Below are positions 1-8,899 of a DNA stretch of 15,480 bases, piece by piece; the stretch's first letter is position 1, and every line of letters begins with the position of its first letter. The position numbers were made by a program, and so were the translations under genes. This DNA is from Kiritimatiellia bacterium (GTDB lineage Bacteria > Verrucomicrobiota > Kiritimatiellia > SLAD01): positions 1 through 15,480 of the forward strand of contig SLCI01000252.1 in assembly GCA_007125875.1 (NCBI GenBank), given 5' to 3'. A model generated the notes under the pieces. It was not told the DNA's origin and did not search any database. It was given only the letters and a program-made list of their open reading frames with translations.

Positions 1-399
1 CGTGCGCTGCGAGAAGGGGTTTTGTGCGAAGAAACAAAAGTACGCACCCTCAAGCGCTTTTATCATGAAAGTGCGCATCCAGACCGGCTGAGTCGATCCT
101 TGCGTGACCAACTCGAGCAAATGGCCAGCGCGCTGGATGGCGAAATTTTAGCCGCCGGCCTGGACTACTTGATGGATACCGATATCCGTAACCAACTACA
201 TAACATAACGGCCCCCGCCCTGTTTATTCACGGACAAGACGATGCGATCATACCCGCCGAGGCTGCGCAATGGGCCGTTGATTACATGTCCACAGCCACG
301 CTTCATACACTAGCAGGCGCAGGGCATTTGCTCCCTCTTCTGCAATCGACCCAGGTAGTGCACCACATACAGACCTATATTGAGGAGGTCTTACCATGA
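1..399 (+). CDS. bioH: BioH-like pimeloyl-ACP methyl ester carboxylesterase, C-terminal part (5' truncated)
   Basis: The reading frame is open from base 1 to a TGA at 397-399 (132 residues visible), so the start and the nucleophile-serine half lie upstream. It is the C-terminal part of an alpha/beta hydrolase. It carries the acid loop HGQDDAIIP (residues 77-85, likely catalytic Asp81) and the histidine loop GAGHLL (His109). The stretch GLDYLMDTDIRNQL (53-66), followed by a beta strand ending in AP, strongly recalls BioH, which has GLEIL..DLRQPL at the same place. BioH removes the methyl ester from pimeloyl-ACP, closing the early part of biotin synthesis in the cytoplasm. The four-base ATGA overlap with bioD supports this role, since translational coupling to another biotin gene would be odd for an unrelated hydrolase. 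A TTG at 22 could be read as a start but would lack the serine motif, so it is not the true start. A different alpha/beta hydrolase remains possible. Confidence 0.72.
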   Translation, partial: RALREGVLCEETKVRTLKRFYHESAHPDRLSRSLRDQLEQMASALDGEILAAGLDYLMDTDIRNQLHNITAPALFIHGQDDAIIPAEAAQWAVDYMSTATLHTLAGAGHLLPLLQSTQVVHHIQTYIEEVLP

Positions 400-1124
400 G
401 TTCGTCCGGCCGCTTTTTTGTGACAGGAACAGATACCGGTGTGGGCAAGACGCTGGTGAGCGCTCTGCTGGTGCATCAATTGAAAGCCACGGGTCGCTCC
501 GTCGCTTACATGAAACCGGTGCAGACCGGATGTATTCGTTCTTCATCCGGGATCGTCGCGCCGGATGTTGAGTTCGTTCATACGGTGAACGACAGCCAAG
601 CACCAGATGAATTGAACGATGCAATTTGCCCTTATCGCCTGATCCTGCCAGCCTCGCCTCACCTCGCTGCTGAGCAAGAAAGGGTCACGATTCATCGCGA
701 GCGCATACTGGCCGCGTTCGATTGTTTGCAAAGTCGGCATGATCACTGCGTCGTAGAGGGTGCGGGGGGTATACTGGTTCCACTTGCGCGTGATTTCCTT
801 GTGCTCGATCTGATGAAAGCTTTGGCGCTGCCCGTCATCGTGGTGTGTCGTCCTTCACTTGGGACCCTGAACCACACGTTCATGACACTACAATTGATCC
901 GAGACGCTGGGCTAACAGTTTGCGGGCTCGTCGTTGTGCACACCACGCCCCCATCGAGTGACCCAGCGGATGAAGTCATCATCTCAGACAACCACCAAAC
1001 GCTTGAACAACTGGGTCAAACCGCTATACTTGCGCGTTTGCCGTATGTGAAGGGACTAGAAGACCCTCAGCACGCTCGGGCGTGGCTGAAAGACTCTGCG
1101 CCCTGCATCAACGGTTTAGAATGA
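396..1124 (+). CDS. bioD: ATP-dependent dethiobiotin synthetase BioD
   Basis: The 242-residue protein is near the usual family length (about 220-240). BioD closes the ureido ring of dethiobiotin from 7,8-diaminopelargonate, CO2 and ATP, the penultimate step of biotin synthesis in the cytoplasm. Visible signatures are the P-loop GTDTGVGKT (11-19), the KPVQTGC strand with the substrate-binding lysine (Lys40), and VEGAGGILVPL (120-130), all characteristic of BioD. The CRPSLGTLNHT segment (151-161) matches the family LG.xNHT region. The ATG at 396 is supported by an AGGAGG about eight bases upstream. It overlaps the stop of the BioH-like gene as ATGA, so the two are probably translationally coupled. 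An insertion around 184-200 (TPPSSDPADEVIISDNHQ) is slightly longer than I would expect but unremarkable. The assignment is firm. Confidence 0.96.
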   Translation: MSSSGRFFVTGTDTGVGKTLVSALLVHQLKATGRSVAYMKPVQTGCIRSSSGIVAPDVEFVHTVNDSQAPDELNDAICPYRLILPASPHLAAEQERVTIHRERILAAFDCLQSRHDHCVVEGAGGILVPLARDFLVLDLMKALALPVIVVCRPSLGTLNHTFMTLQLIRDAGLTVCGLVVVHTTPPSSDPADEVIISDNHQTLEQLGQTAILARLPYVKGLEDPQHARAWLKDSAPCINGLE

Positions 1125-1140
1125 TGTGTGTGATGTGTAA

Positions 1141-2889
1141 ATGAGTGGTAGTGAATTATTCTTTTTGATTTCTGCTGTGCTTGGCGGCCTGGCGTTGTTC
1201 ATTTTTGGGATGAACGTTATGACCGATGGCTTGCGCCAAGCCGCGGGTCATCGCCTGCGCGATATTTTAACGCGCACGACAGCGAATCGCTGGACCGGGC
1301 TAGGTCTTGGCACCGTGCTTGGCTTGCTGATTCACAGCAGCGGCACATCGGTCATGTTGGTGGGCTTCGTGAACGCCGGCCTGATGACGTTGACACAAGC
1401 TATCCCCGTTGTGCTGGGCGCCAATGTCGGCACCACGGTCTCGATGCAAGCCATTTCATTTCGACTTGGCGACTACGCTTTTTTCATCATTGCGGTCGGA
1501 TTTATCTTGCGGATGACGATTCCGGATGCGCGGTTTAAGCAGATCGGGCTGGCGCTGTTGGGCTTCGGCCTTTTGTTTCTCGGCATGACGATTATGAGCG
1601 ATGCCATCAAGCCGCATCGCGACACACTGGCACCGTTTTTGGCACAAATCACTGCAGAGAATTTCAGCGGCCTCTTTTTTGGCGTTCTCCTCGCAACCGC
1701 GATCACCGCGGTCATTCAGAGTAGTGGAGCCACGGTAGGCATGGCCTTTGCCTTGGTGCAAGCCGGTGTATTCACATCGATTGAACAAACCTATCCGATT
1801 ATTCTCGGCGCGCACATCGGCACGTGTGCAACAGCACTACTGAGCAGCATCGGCGCCAATATCCAGGCACGGCGCACGGCCTTTGCGCATCTATTTTTCA
1901 ATCTCTACAACGTGTTTATTGCTATCGCCGCGAAAGGATTCTTTCTCTGGCTGATGCCGCTTACCTCAAATGATGTATTGCGGCAAACGGCAAATCTGCA
2001 CACCGTGGTCATGCTTTTGCCCGCACTCTTACTAATGCCTTTTACTCCGCTTTTTGGACGATTTATTTGCTTCGTTGTGCGCACGAAGAAGCCAGAGCCA
2101 CAACCCAGTTATTTGAACGAGCAATGGCTGGAGTATCCCGAGAAGGCCCTGGAGTCTTCCATTCTGGAATTGCAGCGCGTCGCGCGCGTGTGTTCAAGGA
2201 GCTTGATGTTGAGTGCCGAAACGGTGCTCTTTACGCATAGCCGCAAAACCGTGGCGGAGATTAAACTAAACGAGAAGGTCGTCAATGAGGTAAAGATCTC
2301 GATGAAGGATTACCTCAGTGCCTTGACTCATCGCTACCTCTCCAAACGGCAAGCCATTCTTATTCAGCACATCGATCGCTGCATGATCGACTTGGAACGG
2401 ATTGGAGATCACGTTGATGCGATTTGCGACCTCTCGCTGCGTCGTCAGAAAATTCCCGAAGCGATTGTAGATCGGGAATCACTCGATGCGCTATTCGACT
2501 TATACGCCAAAGCGCTCAAGACATTCCGGGCAGTGATCGAATCGCTGAACCCTGAATCGAAGGATATCCAAGAGCTCGCCGGGCGAATTCTGCGCTTACG
2601 CGACGAGTATGTGCAACTCAGCATCAATACGAAGGCGGCGTTTACGGACAAGGTGGCTCAACGCAAAATCACACCGATCGCCGGATTTTATTTCAGTGAG
2701 TACATCGCAGGCCTCGACCGTATCGTGAAGCATTCGAAAAGTATCGCGCTGGCCGAACGGCAACCTCAGTTCTGGATTAAGCGCAAGAAATTGGATCGTC
2801 ACGCTGATCAAGCGCCCGAGCGTGATAGTCCGCCCTTGGTCAATCCGCACGATTATCTGGAACGGCTGCAGAACGAAGAATATCTATAG
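1141..2889 (+). CDS. Na+/phosphate (Na/Pi) cotransporter family protein with C-terminal PhoU-like domain
   Basis: The protein has 582 residues. The first ~315 form a polytopic membrane domain with the inverted repeat of the Na/Pi-II (NptA/YjbB) family. The paired motifs are HSSGTS (65-70) and QSSGATVG (193-200), followed by GANVGTT (93-99) and GAHIGTC (223-229) respectively; these paired re-entrant motifs bind sodium and phosphate in the family. Residues ~335-540 are helical and PhoU-like, with LERIGDHVDAI (418-428) matching the PhoU E(R)xGDH motif, the usual NptA-PhoU architecture. The likely role is sodium-coupled phosphate movement across the inner membrane, with the PhoU part regulatory; in some bacteria such proteins export phosphate, and direction cannot be read here. 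It starts 16 bases after bioD with no clear Shine-Dalgarno sequence. It may be read through from the biotin genes, but no functional link is evident. It ends 15 bases from the opposing VWA gene. Confidence 0.92.
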   Translation: MSGSELFFLISAVLGGLALFIFGMNVMTDGLRQAAGHRLRDILTRTTANRWTGLGLGTVLGLLIHSSGTSVMLVGFVNAGLMTLTQAIPVVLGANVGTTVSMQAISFRLGDYAFFIIAVGFILRMTIPDARFKQIGLALLGFGLLFLGMTIMSDAIKPHRDTLAPFLAQITAENFSGLFFGVLLATAITAVIQSSGATVGMAFALVQAGVFTSIEQTYPIILGAHIGTCATALLSSIGANIQARRTAFAHLFFNLYNVFIAIAAKGFFLWLMPLTSNDVLRQTANLHTVVMLLPALLLMPFTPLFGRFICFVVRTKKPEPQPSYLNEQWLEYPEKALESSILELQRVARVCSRSLMLSAETVLFTHSRKTVAEIKLNEKVVNEVKISMKDYLSALTHRYLSKRQAILIQHIDRCMIDLERIGDHVDAICDLSLRRQKIPEAIVDRESLDALFDLYAKALKTFRAVIESLNPESKDIQELAGRILRLRDEYVQLSINTKAAFTDKVAQRKITPIAGFYFSEYIAGLDRIVKHSKSIALAERQPQFWIKRKKLDRHADQAPERDSPPLVNPHDYLERLQNEEYL

Positions 2890-2907
2890 CGCAAAACCAG
2901 CGTGCTA
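2887..2907. terminator. Weak inverted repeat spanning both convergent stop codons
   Basis: TAGCGC (2887-2892) and GTGCTA (2902-2907) can pair as a six-base stem around a nine-base loop. The arms contain the stop codon of the symporter gene and, on the other strand, that of the VWA gene. One position is G-U in the plus transcript and a mismatch in the minus transcript. No T-run follows on either side, so as an intrinsic terminator it is weak. It is listed because it is the only structure in a 15-base gap that must separate two converging transcription units. Rho-dependent ending or transcript overlap is equally likely. Confidence 0.2.
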
Positions 2908-4689
2908 GTCTGCCCGCGGACCGTGGAAACGAAAACGGCGATGCAGGTCCGGTCGACTCATGTCGCGACCATAATAGATATCCAAGGCGTACGCCTCTGC
3001 CATGGCGCGAATCTCTTGCAGAACCTCATCCGATCCCGTTTGGATGTGTAGACCGACCAAGTGATATATCTTTTGCCAAGCCCACTGGCGCTGCACATCG
3101 GAGTTCCCCTCTCGTGCCTGATCAAAGTTAAGCGGGAAGAGCATATCCTTCATCGCCTCGCCCGATTGGCCTATGATTTGAATCACAGCATGTGATTGAT
3201 CATTCGGTACACGGCCGAAAAGTGATAAAGGCCGATCTAAAAAGAGATGGGTCGGACGGGTGGGATAGATTTCGATATCCTCAGCACCAGCCACTTGCCA
3301 ACGCAGAAAAGTGAGGACTGGCCGCTGCAGTTCGGCCGCCATCTGCGCCAAGGAAGTAGGCAGCTCCGATCGTGTCCGCGTCATGATGGCATCGCCGCGA
3401 TTTTTATAGCTGAGAAAATCCAGCAGATATTCATTGATGACTGGGCCACCGCCGACAGTGAAGACCGACACGCGCCCTGCGTTTTGCGACGAGAACTGTT
3501 CCAGAATTCGGTTGCTATCGATCACACCCGTCGTCGGGATGCCATCACTCACTAAGATGGCAATGACAGGACGGCCCGGATCGACCTCCAATTCCAACAA
3601 CGGCGCTAGGGAGGCGAATACATCGGTGCCTCCTTCTGCTCGCATTTGTTCAATAAATGTCGCTGCGCGTATTCGAGCACGAGGATCAAACGGTGTCAGC
3701 CGGCCAAAGGCGCGGCTCAACTCATCGCGGAAAGCCCATAAGTCGAATCGATCCCCCTCGCCCAATGTCTGCAACCACTCATGCATGCCAATCTTACATT
3801 GATCGATGGTTTGTTGCGTCATGCTGGTGGAAGCATCTTGAATCAAGAGGATATCCCGTGGCAGCACGGGTAACACCTCGGCGCCCGCACGTCGTATCTG
3901 TATTTGGAAATAGCGATAGGCTGGATCGGCAGGGTCAGTGAACGTCGTCAGCTCCAGCGTAAGTAAATTTTCAATGGCGGCCACTTCCCGGATGTCCTCA
4001 GGATCTTCCGGTAACGCATCCAAGGGATCAGCACTACGAGTTGATGGTTCGGGCGACGCTTGTTCTTGATCTTCCGGCTGAGACGCCTCAGCGTGTTGCT
4101 GCGTGCGCAGCCGTCCCTCGCCCCTTGCCCGGAGCTCAGCATCCGCGGATGCGGTCGGCAACGCCAAATCAGGCGCCATCGCCAATCGGTCGACTGCGGG
4201 CAGCATTCGGCGCGGCAAGGCCGCTACATCGTCCGGCACGATGCGATCACGAATGTGCAAGAGATCCTGGCGCGCATCCCACTGTTCCCGTTCTGCGGGA
4301 GGTACAGGTTCAGCCAGCGCGGTATCCTCACCCGCCAGAGGCATTAAGGGATCTATGGGGTCTGGTGGAATCCATTCCGCAAGCAACTCCTCGAATGCAC
4401 TGATCGGCATGGGATCTGCCCGCAGCAAGGCCGGATCACGAGGCTGGAAGCGAGGCGGACGCTCAAAGGCAGGACGCTCATCCATACGGACATCGCCAAG
4501 CACCACGGGACGGATCCGCGTTGACTCCTCCAAGTCCGGCAAACGACCCACGGGCACCGGCGGAAACCGGCTGATTGCAACAGCATGCAGCGCCAAGGAA
4601 ACAACCACCGCAAGCAACGCCACCCCATGATGGCGAGCCGGAACCCGATCCCATCCTACGGTGGTGCTGCTTTGCCTGTGATGCCCCAT
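2905..4689 (-). CDS. Membrane-anchored von Willebrand factor A (VWA) domain protein
   Basis: The 594-residue protein begins with a short basic N-terminus and one hydrophobic segment (about 23-40), an uncleaved anchor that would place the rest in the periplasm. Residues ~45-235 are Pro/Glu/Asp-rich and probably disordered. A VWA domain spans about 277-455 with a complete metal-ion-dependent adhesion site: DASTS (285-289), Thr355 in GGTD and Asp382 in SDG. The C-terminal part (~457-575) includes [20 protein letters not shown] (475-494) and resembles the region after the VWA domain in inter-alpha-trypsin-inhibitor-like (VIT-VWA) bacterial proteins, but I see no VIT domain ahead of it. The likely role is metal-dependent protein binding at the cell envelope; the partner is unknown. 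The gene lies 12 bases after rho with only a weak, distant GGGA as ribosome site, so it is probably co-transcribed with rho. Domain call firm, function open. Confidence 0.85.
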   Translation of the reverse strand: MGHHRQSSTTVGWDRVPARHHGVALLAVVVSLALHAVAISRFPPVPVGRLPDLEESTRIRPVVLGDVRMDERPAFERPPRFQPRDPALLRADPMPISAFEELLAEWIPPDPIDPLMPLAGEDTALAEPVPPAEREQWDARQDLLHIRDRIVPDDVAALPRRMLPAVDRLAMAPDLALPTASADAELRARGEGRLRTQQHAEASQPEDQEQASPEPSTRSADPLDALPEDPEDIREVAAIENLLTLELTTFTDPADPAYRYFQIQIRRAGAEVLPVLPRDILLIQDASTSMTQQTIDQCKIGMHEWLQTLGEGDRFDLWAFRDELSRAFGRLTPFDPRARIRAATFIEQMRAEGGTDVFASLAPLLELEVDPGRPVIAILVSDGIPTTGVIDSNRILEQFSSQNAGRVSVFTVGGGPVINEYLLDFLSYKNRGDAIMTRTRSELPTSLAQMAAELQRPVLTFLRWQVAGAEDIEIYPTRPTHLFLDRPLSLFGRVPNDQSHAVIQIIGQSGEAMKDMLFPLNFDQAREGNSDVQRQWAWQKIYHLVGLHIQTGSDEVLQEIRAMAEAYALDIYYGRDMSRPDLHRRFRFHGPRAD

Positions 4690-4701
4690 GATGCTACATA
4701 C

Positions 4702-6135
4702 TTATCCCTGCAAGTTCATCAAGAACTCGGCGTTGCTCTTTGTCTTCTTCAAGCGATTAATCAAGAGCTCCATGGCCTCCACGGCAGGCACATCCTTCAA
4801 GGCCTTGCGAAGAATCCAAATGCGATTCAACTCATCCGGATGTAACAGAATCTCTTCTTTACGCGTACCGGACTTCTCAATGTTGATGGCCGGGAAAATG
4901 CGCTTATCAACCAGGTTTCGGTCAAGTCCGAGCTCCATATTACCGGTACCCTTGAACTCCTCGAAGATGACCTCATCCATGCGACTACCCGTGTCGACCA
5001 ATGCCGTTGCGATAATCGTTAAGCTGCCGCCATCCTCAATGTTCCGTGCTGCACCGAAGAAGCGTTTAGGCTTGTGCAGCGCATTCGCATCAACACCACC
5101 AGACAGAATCTTTCCGCTGTGCGGCTGAAGGGTGTTATAGGCACGCGCCAAGCGGGTAATACTGTCGAGCAGAATCACGACGTCCTTGCCGTTTTCGACC
5201 ATTCTTTTCGACATCTCAATGACCATTTCAGCGACTTGCACATGGCGCTCGGGCGGCTCGTCAAAGGTCGAGCTTAAGACCTCGGCCTTGGTGTTTCGCT
5301 GCATGTCGGTGACTTCCTCTGGCCGCTCATCGATCAATAGCACAATCAACTTCGCTTCCGGACTGTTCGCTGAAATGCTGTTGGCCATCTGCTGCATCAA
5401 CACCGTTTTGCCGGTGCGCGGAGGAGCAACAATCAAACCACGCTGACCGATGCCAATCGGGGTCAATAAATCCATCACTCGCATGGAAATGTTATCCGGT
5501 GCCGTTTCCAATACGAATCGTTTATCTGGAAATAGCGGCGTCAAATGCTCAAAAGGTACGAGTCGCTTCGCTGAGTCCGGCGCCTTTTCATTGATGTGCT
5601 CGACCTTCAGCAACGCAAAGAAACGCTCTTTCTCTTTCGGGGGCCGAATCTCGCCCTCCACGAAATCACCTGAGCGCAACCCGAAACGACGAATCTGCGA
5701 GGGTGAGACATAGATGTCCTCAGGACAGGGCAAGTAGTTGTAGTAGGGTGATCGGAGAAAGCCGAAACCATCCGGAAGAATTTCAAGGATACCGCGCCCG
5801 AACATGCGGCCATTGCGGCGGGCTGTCGCCTTGAGGATCTCAAAGATCATCTCGTGCTTCACCAGTGCGCCCAGCTCCGTGAGGCCCAGCGATTCACCAA
5901 ACTTCACCAAATCCGGCACGCTCTGAACTTGCAATTCATGCAGGTGCAACGGTGGCGGTGGCGGAATGGGATTACCCTCCTCATCAAGTAGTTCAACACG
6001 TTCGATCGTCTCTTCGTTTTCGACATCAGGAGCACCACCATTGCCGCGGTCACGTGACCGATTATGATGTCGACGACCGGGTCGCCCGCCTGAGCGTCCC
6101 CTACGATGTGGCCTTTGCTGTTGTTCTTCACCCAT
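4702..6135 (-). CDS. rho: Transcription termination factor Rho
   Basis: The 477-residue protein is a hexameric RNA-dependent ATPase that ends transcription in the cytoplasm. Residues 1-35 are Arg/Gly/His-rich and low in complexity, followed by an acidic, then proline-rich stretch (36-63). The N-terminal helical Rho domain is ~64-105. The primary RNA-binding cold-shock fold is ~110-180, with DGFGFLRSP (122-130) and [13 protein letters not shown] (139-151). The ATPase core shows a P-loop APPRTGKT (237-244; E. coli has APPKAGKT), [14 protein letters not shown] (265-278), Walker B VVILLDS (319-325) and [20 protein letters not shown] (346-365), which includes the secondary RNA-binding Q-loop. The ATG at 6135 has AAGGAG nine bases upstream, inside the end of coaE, and the gap to coaE is three bases, so the two are tightly coupled. 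The length exceeds E. coli Rho (419) through the N-terminal extension. The assignment is certain. Confidence 0.98.
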   Translation of the reverse strand: MGEEQQQRPHRRGRSGGRPGRRHHNRSRDRGNGGAPDVENEETIERVELLDEEGNPIPPPPPLHLHELQVQSVPDLVKFGESLGLTELGALVKHEMIFEILKATARRNGRMFGRGILEILPDGFGFLRSPYYNYLPCPEDIYVSPSQIRRFGLRSGDFVEGEIRPPKEKERFFALLKVEHINEKAPDSAKRLVPFEHLTPLFPDKRFVLETAPDNISMRVMDLLTPIGIGQRGLIVAPPRTGKTVLMQQMANSISANSPEAKLIVLLIDERPEEVTDMQRNTKAEVLSSTFDEPPERHVQVAEMVIEMSKRMVENGKDVVILLDSITRLARAYNTLQPHSGKILSGGVDANALHKPKRFFGAARNIEDGGSLTIIATALVDTGSRMDEVIFEEFKGTGNMELGLDRNLVDKRIFPAINIEKSGTRKEEILLHPDELNRIWILRKALKDVPAVEAMELLINRLKKTKSNAEFLMNLQG

Positions 6136-6138
6136 ATC

Positions 6139-6777
6139 TCATCTCTCCTTCTTCAAGATCATCGCCGCCACTTGGCGGGTAGATGTCATCAAATCGTCTA
6201 AACTCCCGTCGTTCTCCAATACATAGTCTGCTCGGGCGCGTTTTTTCTCGATGGGCCATTGAGCCGCCATGCGCTGTCGCGCTTGCTGCTGCGTCATACC
6301 TCGCCGCTCCAGGCGAGCCAATGCATGCTCTTCAGTCGTCGCCACACACAAAACTGCATCCATATCCCGCTCAGCACCGACCTCAAAAAGGAGCGGTATA
6401 ATCACAGCGCCCGCAACCGATTTTTGTCGTATCTCATTCGCCCATTCCTGCCACGCTTGCCGAACCGGCGGATGCACTATGGCGTTCAATGCCTCGCGTT
6501 CCTTCTCGTTACCAAATACTTTTTCACCCAAACGTTGACGACTAATTTGTCCGTCCGAGTCCAATATGGACGTCCCAAATCGCTCAATCACGTCTTGATA
6601 GGCTGGGCCGCCCTGCGCAATCGCCGCGTGTGCGATGCTATCGGTGTCCACCACCGCCCAGCCGAGCCGCTCCAAACACCGCCCAACCTCGCTTTTGCCA
6701 CAGCCAATACCACCCGTGACACCCAAGATCAGGCCACCCGGAAAAGCGATCGCATCAGCTACTTGTTCGGCTGCCAT
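6139..6777 (-). CDS. coaE: Dephospho-CoA kinase CoaE
   Basis: From the ATG at 6777 the protein has 212 residues, near the family's 200-210. CoaE phosphorylates the 3'-OH of the ribose in dephospho-CoA, the last step of coenzyme A synthesis. Visible features are ILGVTGGIGCGKS (17-29) with the P-loop, VVDTDSIAH (42-50) with the DxD substrate-binding motif, the HP pair (102-103) in the conserved helix, PLLFE (128-132), and the RLERRGMTQQQARQRMAAQ lid and dimer region (155-173). An in-frame TTG at 6783 would add two residues and sits 13 bases from a GGAG overlapping the upstream stop. The ATG has no good ribosome site of its own, so the choice is uncertain by two codons. The gene starts about 17 bases after the GT-C gene and ends three bases before rho, fitting one operon. 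The assignment is firm. Confidence 0.96.
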   Translation of the reverse strand: MAAEQVADAIAFPGGLILGVTGGIGCGKSEVGRCLERLGWAVVDTDSIAHAAIAQGGPAYQDVIERFGTSILDSDGQISRQRLGEKVFGNEKEREALNAIVHPPVRQAWQEWANEIRQKSVAGAVIIPLLFEVGAERDMDAVLCVATTEEHALARLERRGMTQQQARQRMAAQWPIEKKRARADYVLENDGSLDDLMTSTRQVAAMILKKER

Positions 6778-6793
6778 ATCCAATTAACACTCT

Positions 6794-8860
6794 TCACTCC
6801 AATGAATCGCCATTTCGCAGCTCAGGCATGTACTCAAATCCTTCTTCCCTCAAGGTGGTTGTGACCCGAATGACCTCCTGAGCCCTGTATTGACTTGGGA
6901 ATAATGCCAATGCAGCCCAAGCCTGTCGCTCTGCCTCCTGCAAGTCGCCCTGCCCCAATGCTTGTTCTGCATAAATAGTCAATTGATCGGCTCGCGCCTC
7001 ATCTGCCCGAGGTATGACTCTAAACAAGCGATACTTTCGATTCCCCAGTTTATATTCAAAATAACGGACTTGATCCGGTTCATACTCAAACCGACGCGCC
7101 GCAGCCTCGTGGGGAGGCACCAGCGCATCTACAAAATAGCGCATCTGCAATTCAGGATGCTGCGTGGCAAACTCCCCCAACGCATACACGTAGTAGTAAG
7201 CGCCATGTTCATCTGCCCAATCACGAAATGCTTCTTCATCTTTCGTGAACAACGTTGTCCCATACGACTCCACACGTTCACGTATGTCCGGCGATTCGAA
7301 CTTCGGGTGCAATATAACGGGACTACCGCCATAGGCCCAAATGGAACCGCTTACACCAAAGTTCGCCAACACGGGCCGGCCCATTCCACTATCACGCAGC
7401 CACTCCGTAATCTCGGCTAACTCGCGATAGTAAACATTCGGTCGCCCCCATCGTCCTGGATCTTCCCAAATTTGCGCGGCCTCCATCGCCAAACCCAACG
7501 GCATCACTGCCGCCAAAAAATATCGCGTCCATCTGCCGCTCTGCCAAACTTGCGCCCAACTCCAACCCAGACTCGCCACTGCAAACAGCGCTAAGTAAAT
7601 ATGGAAACGAACAAAGAGAATGTAGGCAACAAACGAAACCGCTAAGCAAAAGAACAAATGAAAGACACTCAGCGGACTTGCAGAGTACAATCTGGGATCA
7701 CGCGGTCTTGACCATTTCGCAGCAAGGCAACTGATCAACACAAGGACGAGCATAGCGGGGAAGAGCATCCAGGTCAAGCGCCACGTGGCCGAATCGAGAG
7801 CAGGCACCCACATGATGCGCTGATTGAAAGTGAGTAATGCCGGGTCCACCGGTTTTTGATTCAAAAACCGAATCTTAGCGACCAGCAGTTCGCCGAAATG
7901 GCCATAACTTGCCCCATAGCCATGCGGCAGGATAATAAATAGTAACAACGGCGCACAGGCGATCGCGCTCCGTGCAACCACATTCGCAACACCTTTCCTA
8001 CGAGCGAATTCCTGTAAAAGCAGACCGTAGAAAATGAGTAAGACCGGCCCAGCCCATAGCCCGTGCGCTCGGTGATATGGCGAGATCACAGCAACCAACA
8101 GCAACGCAAGACCGGGTAAAGCATGAATCAAGAATCGGCTGGCACATGAACTTGGCTCCCGAATTACGCGCAGCGCAAAGTAGATCAGCCAGAGTAATGC
8201 GTAGAACTGGATCATGTCCCAGGCAGCCAACGCCAATCCCAGAATCAATGCCGAGCCAAGCGCACCGAGCCAAGCCGAACGATGGACGGAAGTCGTTGGC
8301 TGATCGAACGCCAGTCGCCTCTCCGTCCATGCCGCTAATCCCAGATGTAGCAGCAGAAGCGGCAATGCGAGCGTCTCTCGTGACACCTCGATTCCAGCCG
8401 AGCGAATCACGGCAGAAAGAGAGACCGCAAAGAAGGCTCCTGCAATCACGCCGCCCATACGCGAATCTGTCCAAACGCGAATCCACCATGCCATCAGTGG
8501 AGCCGCTAGCGAAAACCATGCAATCATGATCCAGCGTACCCGCGTTGATAACGGGATCGAATCCGGCATCAAGCGAGCTAAACCCGCATAGATGTATTCG
8601 GCTAAGACGGTATCTGTGCGAAATACGTCGATACCTTCCGGATGCTGGATCGTCGGTTCATGAACCGGAATCCCCTCACCTTCGTACACCCGCTCGGTCA
8701 TACGAAACTGGATGGCGCTCTCAAGCGTAAACGGAAGATCGCCCTCCACGGCTTCGACATTCGCACTAAGGACCGCATAGCGGGTCGCAAAGGCCAACAA
8801 AAACAGCGCAAGCAGTGAACCCGCAAACAAATATGATTTTACTCTCATCACACACAACAT
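6794..8860 (-). CDS. Polytopic GT-C-type membrane protein, STT3-like (putative glycosyltransferase)
   Basis: The 688-residue protein has about eleven to thirteen hydrophobic segments within residues 10-460 and a soluble C-terminal part (~465-688). The first external loop (~33-80; ESAIQFRMTERVYEGEGIP and an acidic start EAVEGDLPF) sits where GT-C enzymes such as STT3/PglB have their acidic catalytic motif and acceptor loop. RFHIYLALFAVASLGW (418-433) recalls the late STT3 helix that opens with Arg. The segment PVLANFGVSGSIWAYGGSP (496-514) lies where STT3 has its WWDYG region, but that motif itself is absent. Residues ~622-670 look like a TPR-type helix pair. I infer a lipid-linked-sugar transferase of the inner membrane; donor and acceptor are unknown, and a non-catalytic relative is possible. 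ATG 8860 is used; ATG 8848 is an alternative. Neither has a strong ribosome site. Gaps are 39 bases to the exonuclease gene and about 17 to coaE. Confidence 0.68.
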   Translation of the reverse strand: MLCVMRVKSYLFAGSLLALFLLAFATRYAVLSANVEAVEGDLPFTLESAIQFRMTERVYEGEGIPVHEPTIQHPEGIDVFRTDTVLAEYIYAGLARLMPDSIPLSTRVRWIMIAWFSLAAPLMAWWIRVWTDSRMGGVIAGAFFAVSLSAVIRSAGIEVSRETLALPLLLLHLGLAAWTERRLAFDQPTTSVHRSAWLGALGSALILGLALAAWDMIQFYALLWLIYFALRVIREPSSCASRFLIHALPGLALLLVAVISPYHRAHGLWAGPVLLIFYGLLLQEFARRKGVANVVARSAIACAPLLLFIILPHGYGASYGHFGELLVAKIRFLNQKPVDPALLTFNQRIMWVPALDSATWRLTWMLFPAMLVLVLISCLAAKWSRPRDPRLYSASPLSVFHLFFCLAVSFVAYILFVRFHIYLALFAVASLGWSWAQVWQSGRWTRYFLAAVMPLGLAMEAAQIWEDPGRWGRPNVYYRELAEITEWLRDSGMGRPVLANFGVSGSIWAYGGSPVILHPKFESPDIRERVESYGTTLFTKDEEAFRDWADEHGAYYYVYALGEFATQHPELQMRYFVDALVPPHEAAARRFEYEPDQVRYFEYKLGNRKYRLFRVIPRADEARADQLTIYAEQALGQGDLQEAERQAWAALALFPSQYRAQEVIRVTTTLREEGFEYMPELRNGDSLE

Positions 8861-8899
8861 GTCCGCGTGGCGAAATCCGCCAACTCAATCAACGGACCA

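Noticed and set aside
4103..4630. Plus-strand open frame of 175 codons opposite the VWA gene
   Set aside because: Its Ser/Arg/Gly-rich low-complexity translation has no domain and lies opposite a well-supported gene; it reads as a shadow of a GC-rich coding region.
6259..6864. Plus-strand open frame of 201 codons opposite coaE and the coaE/GT-C junction
   Set aside because: It has no recognisable motif or plausible start region, and coaE on the other strand has all family motifs.
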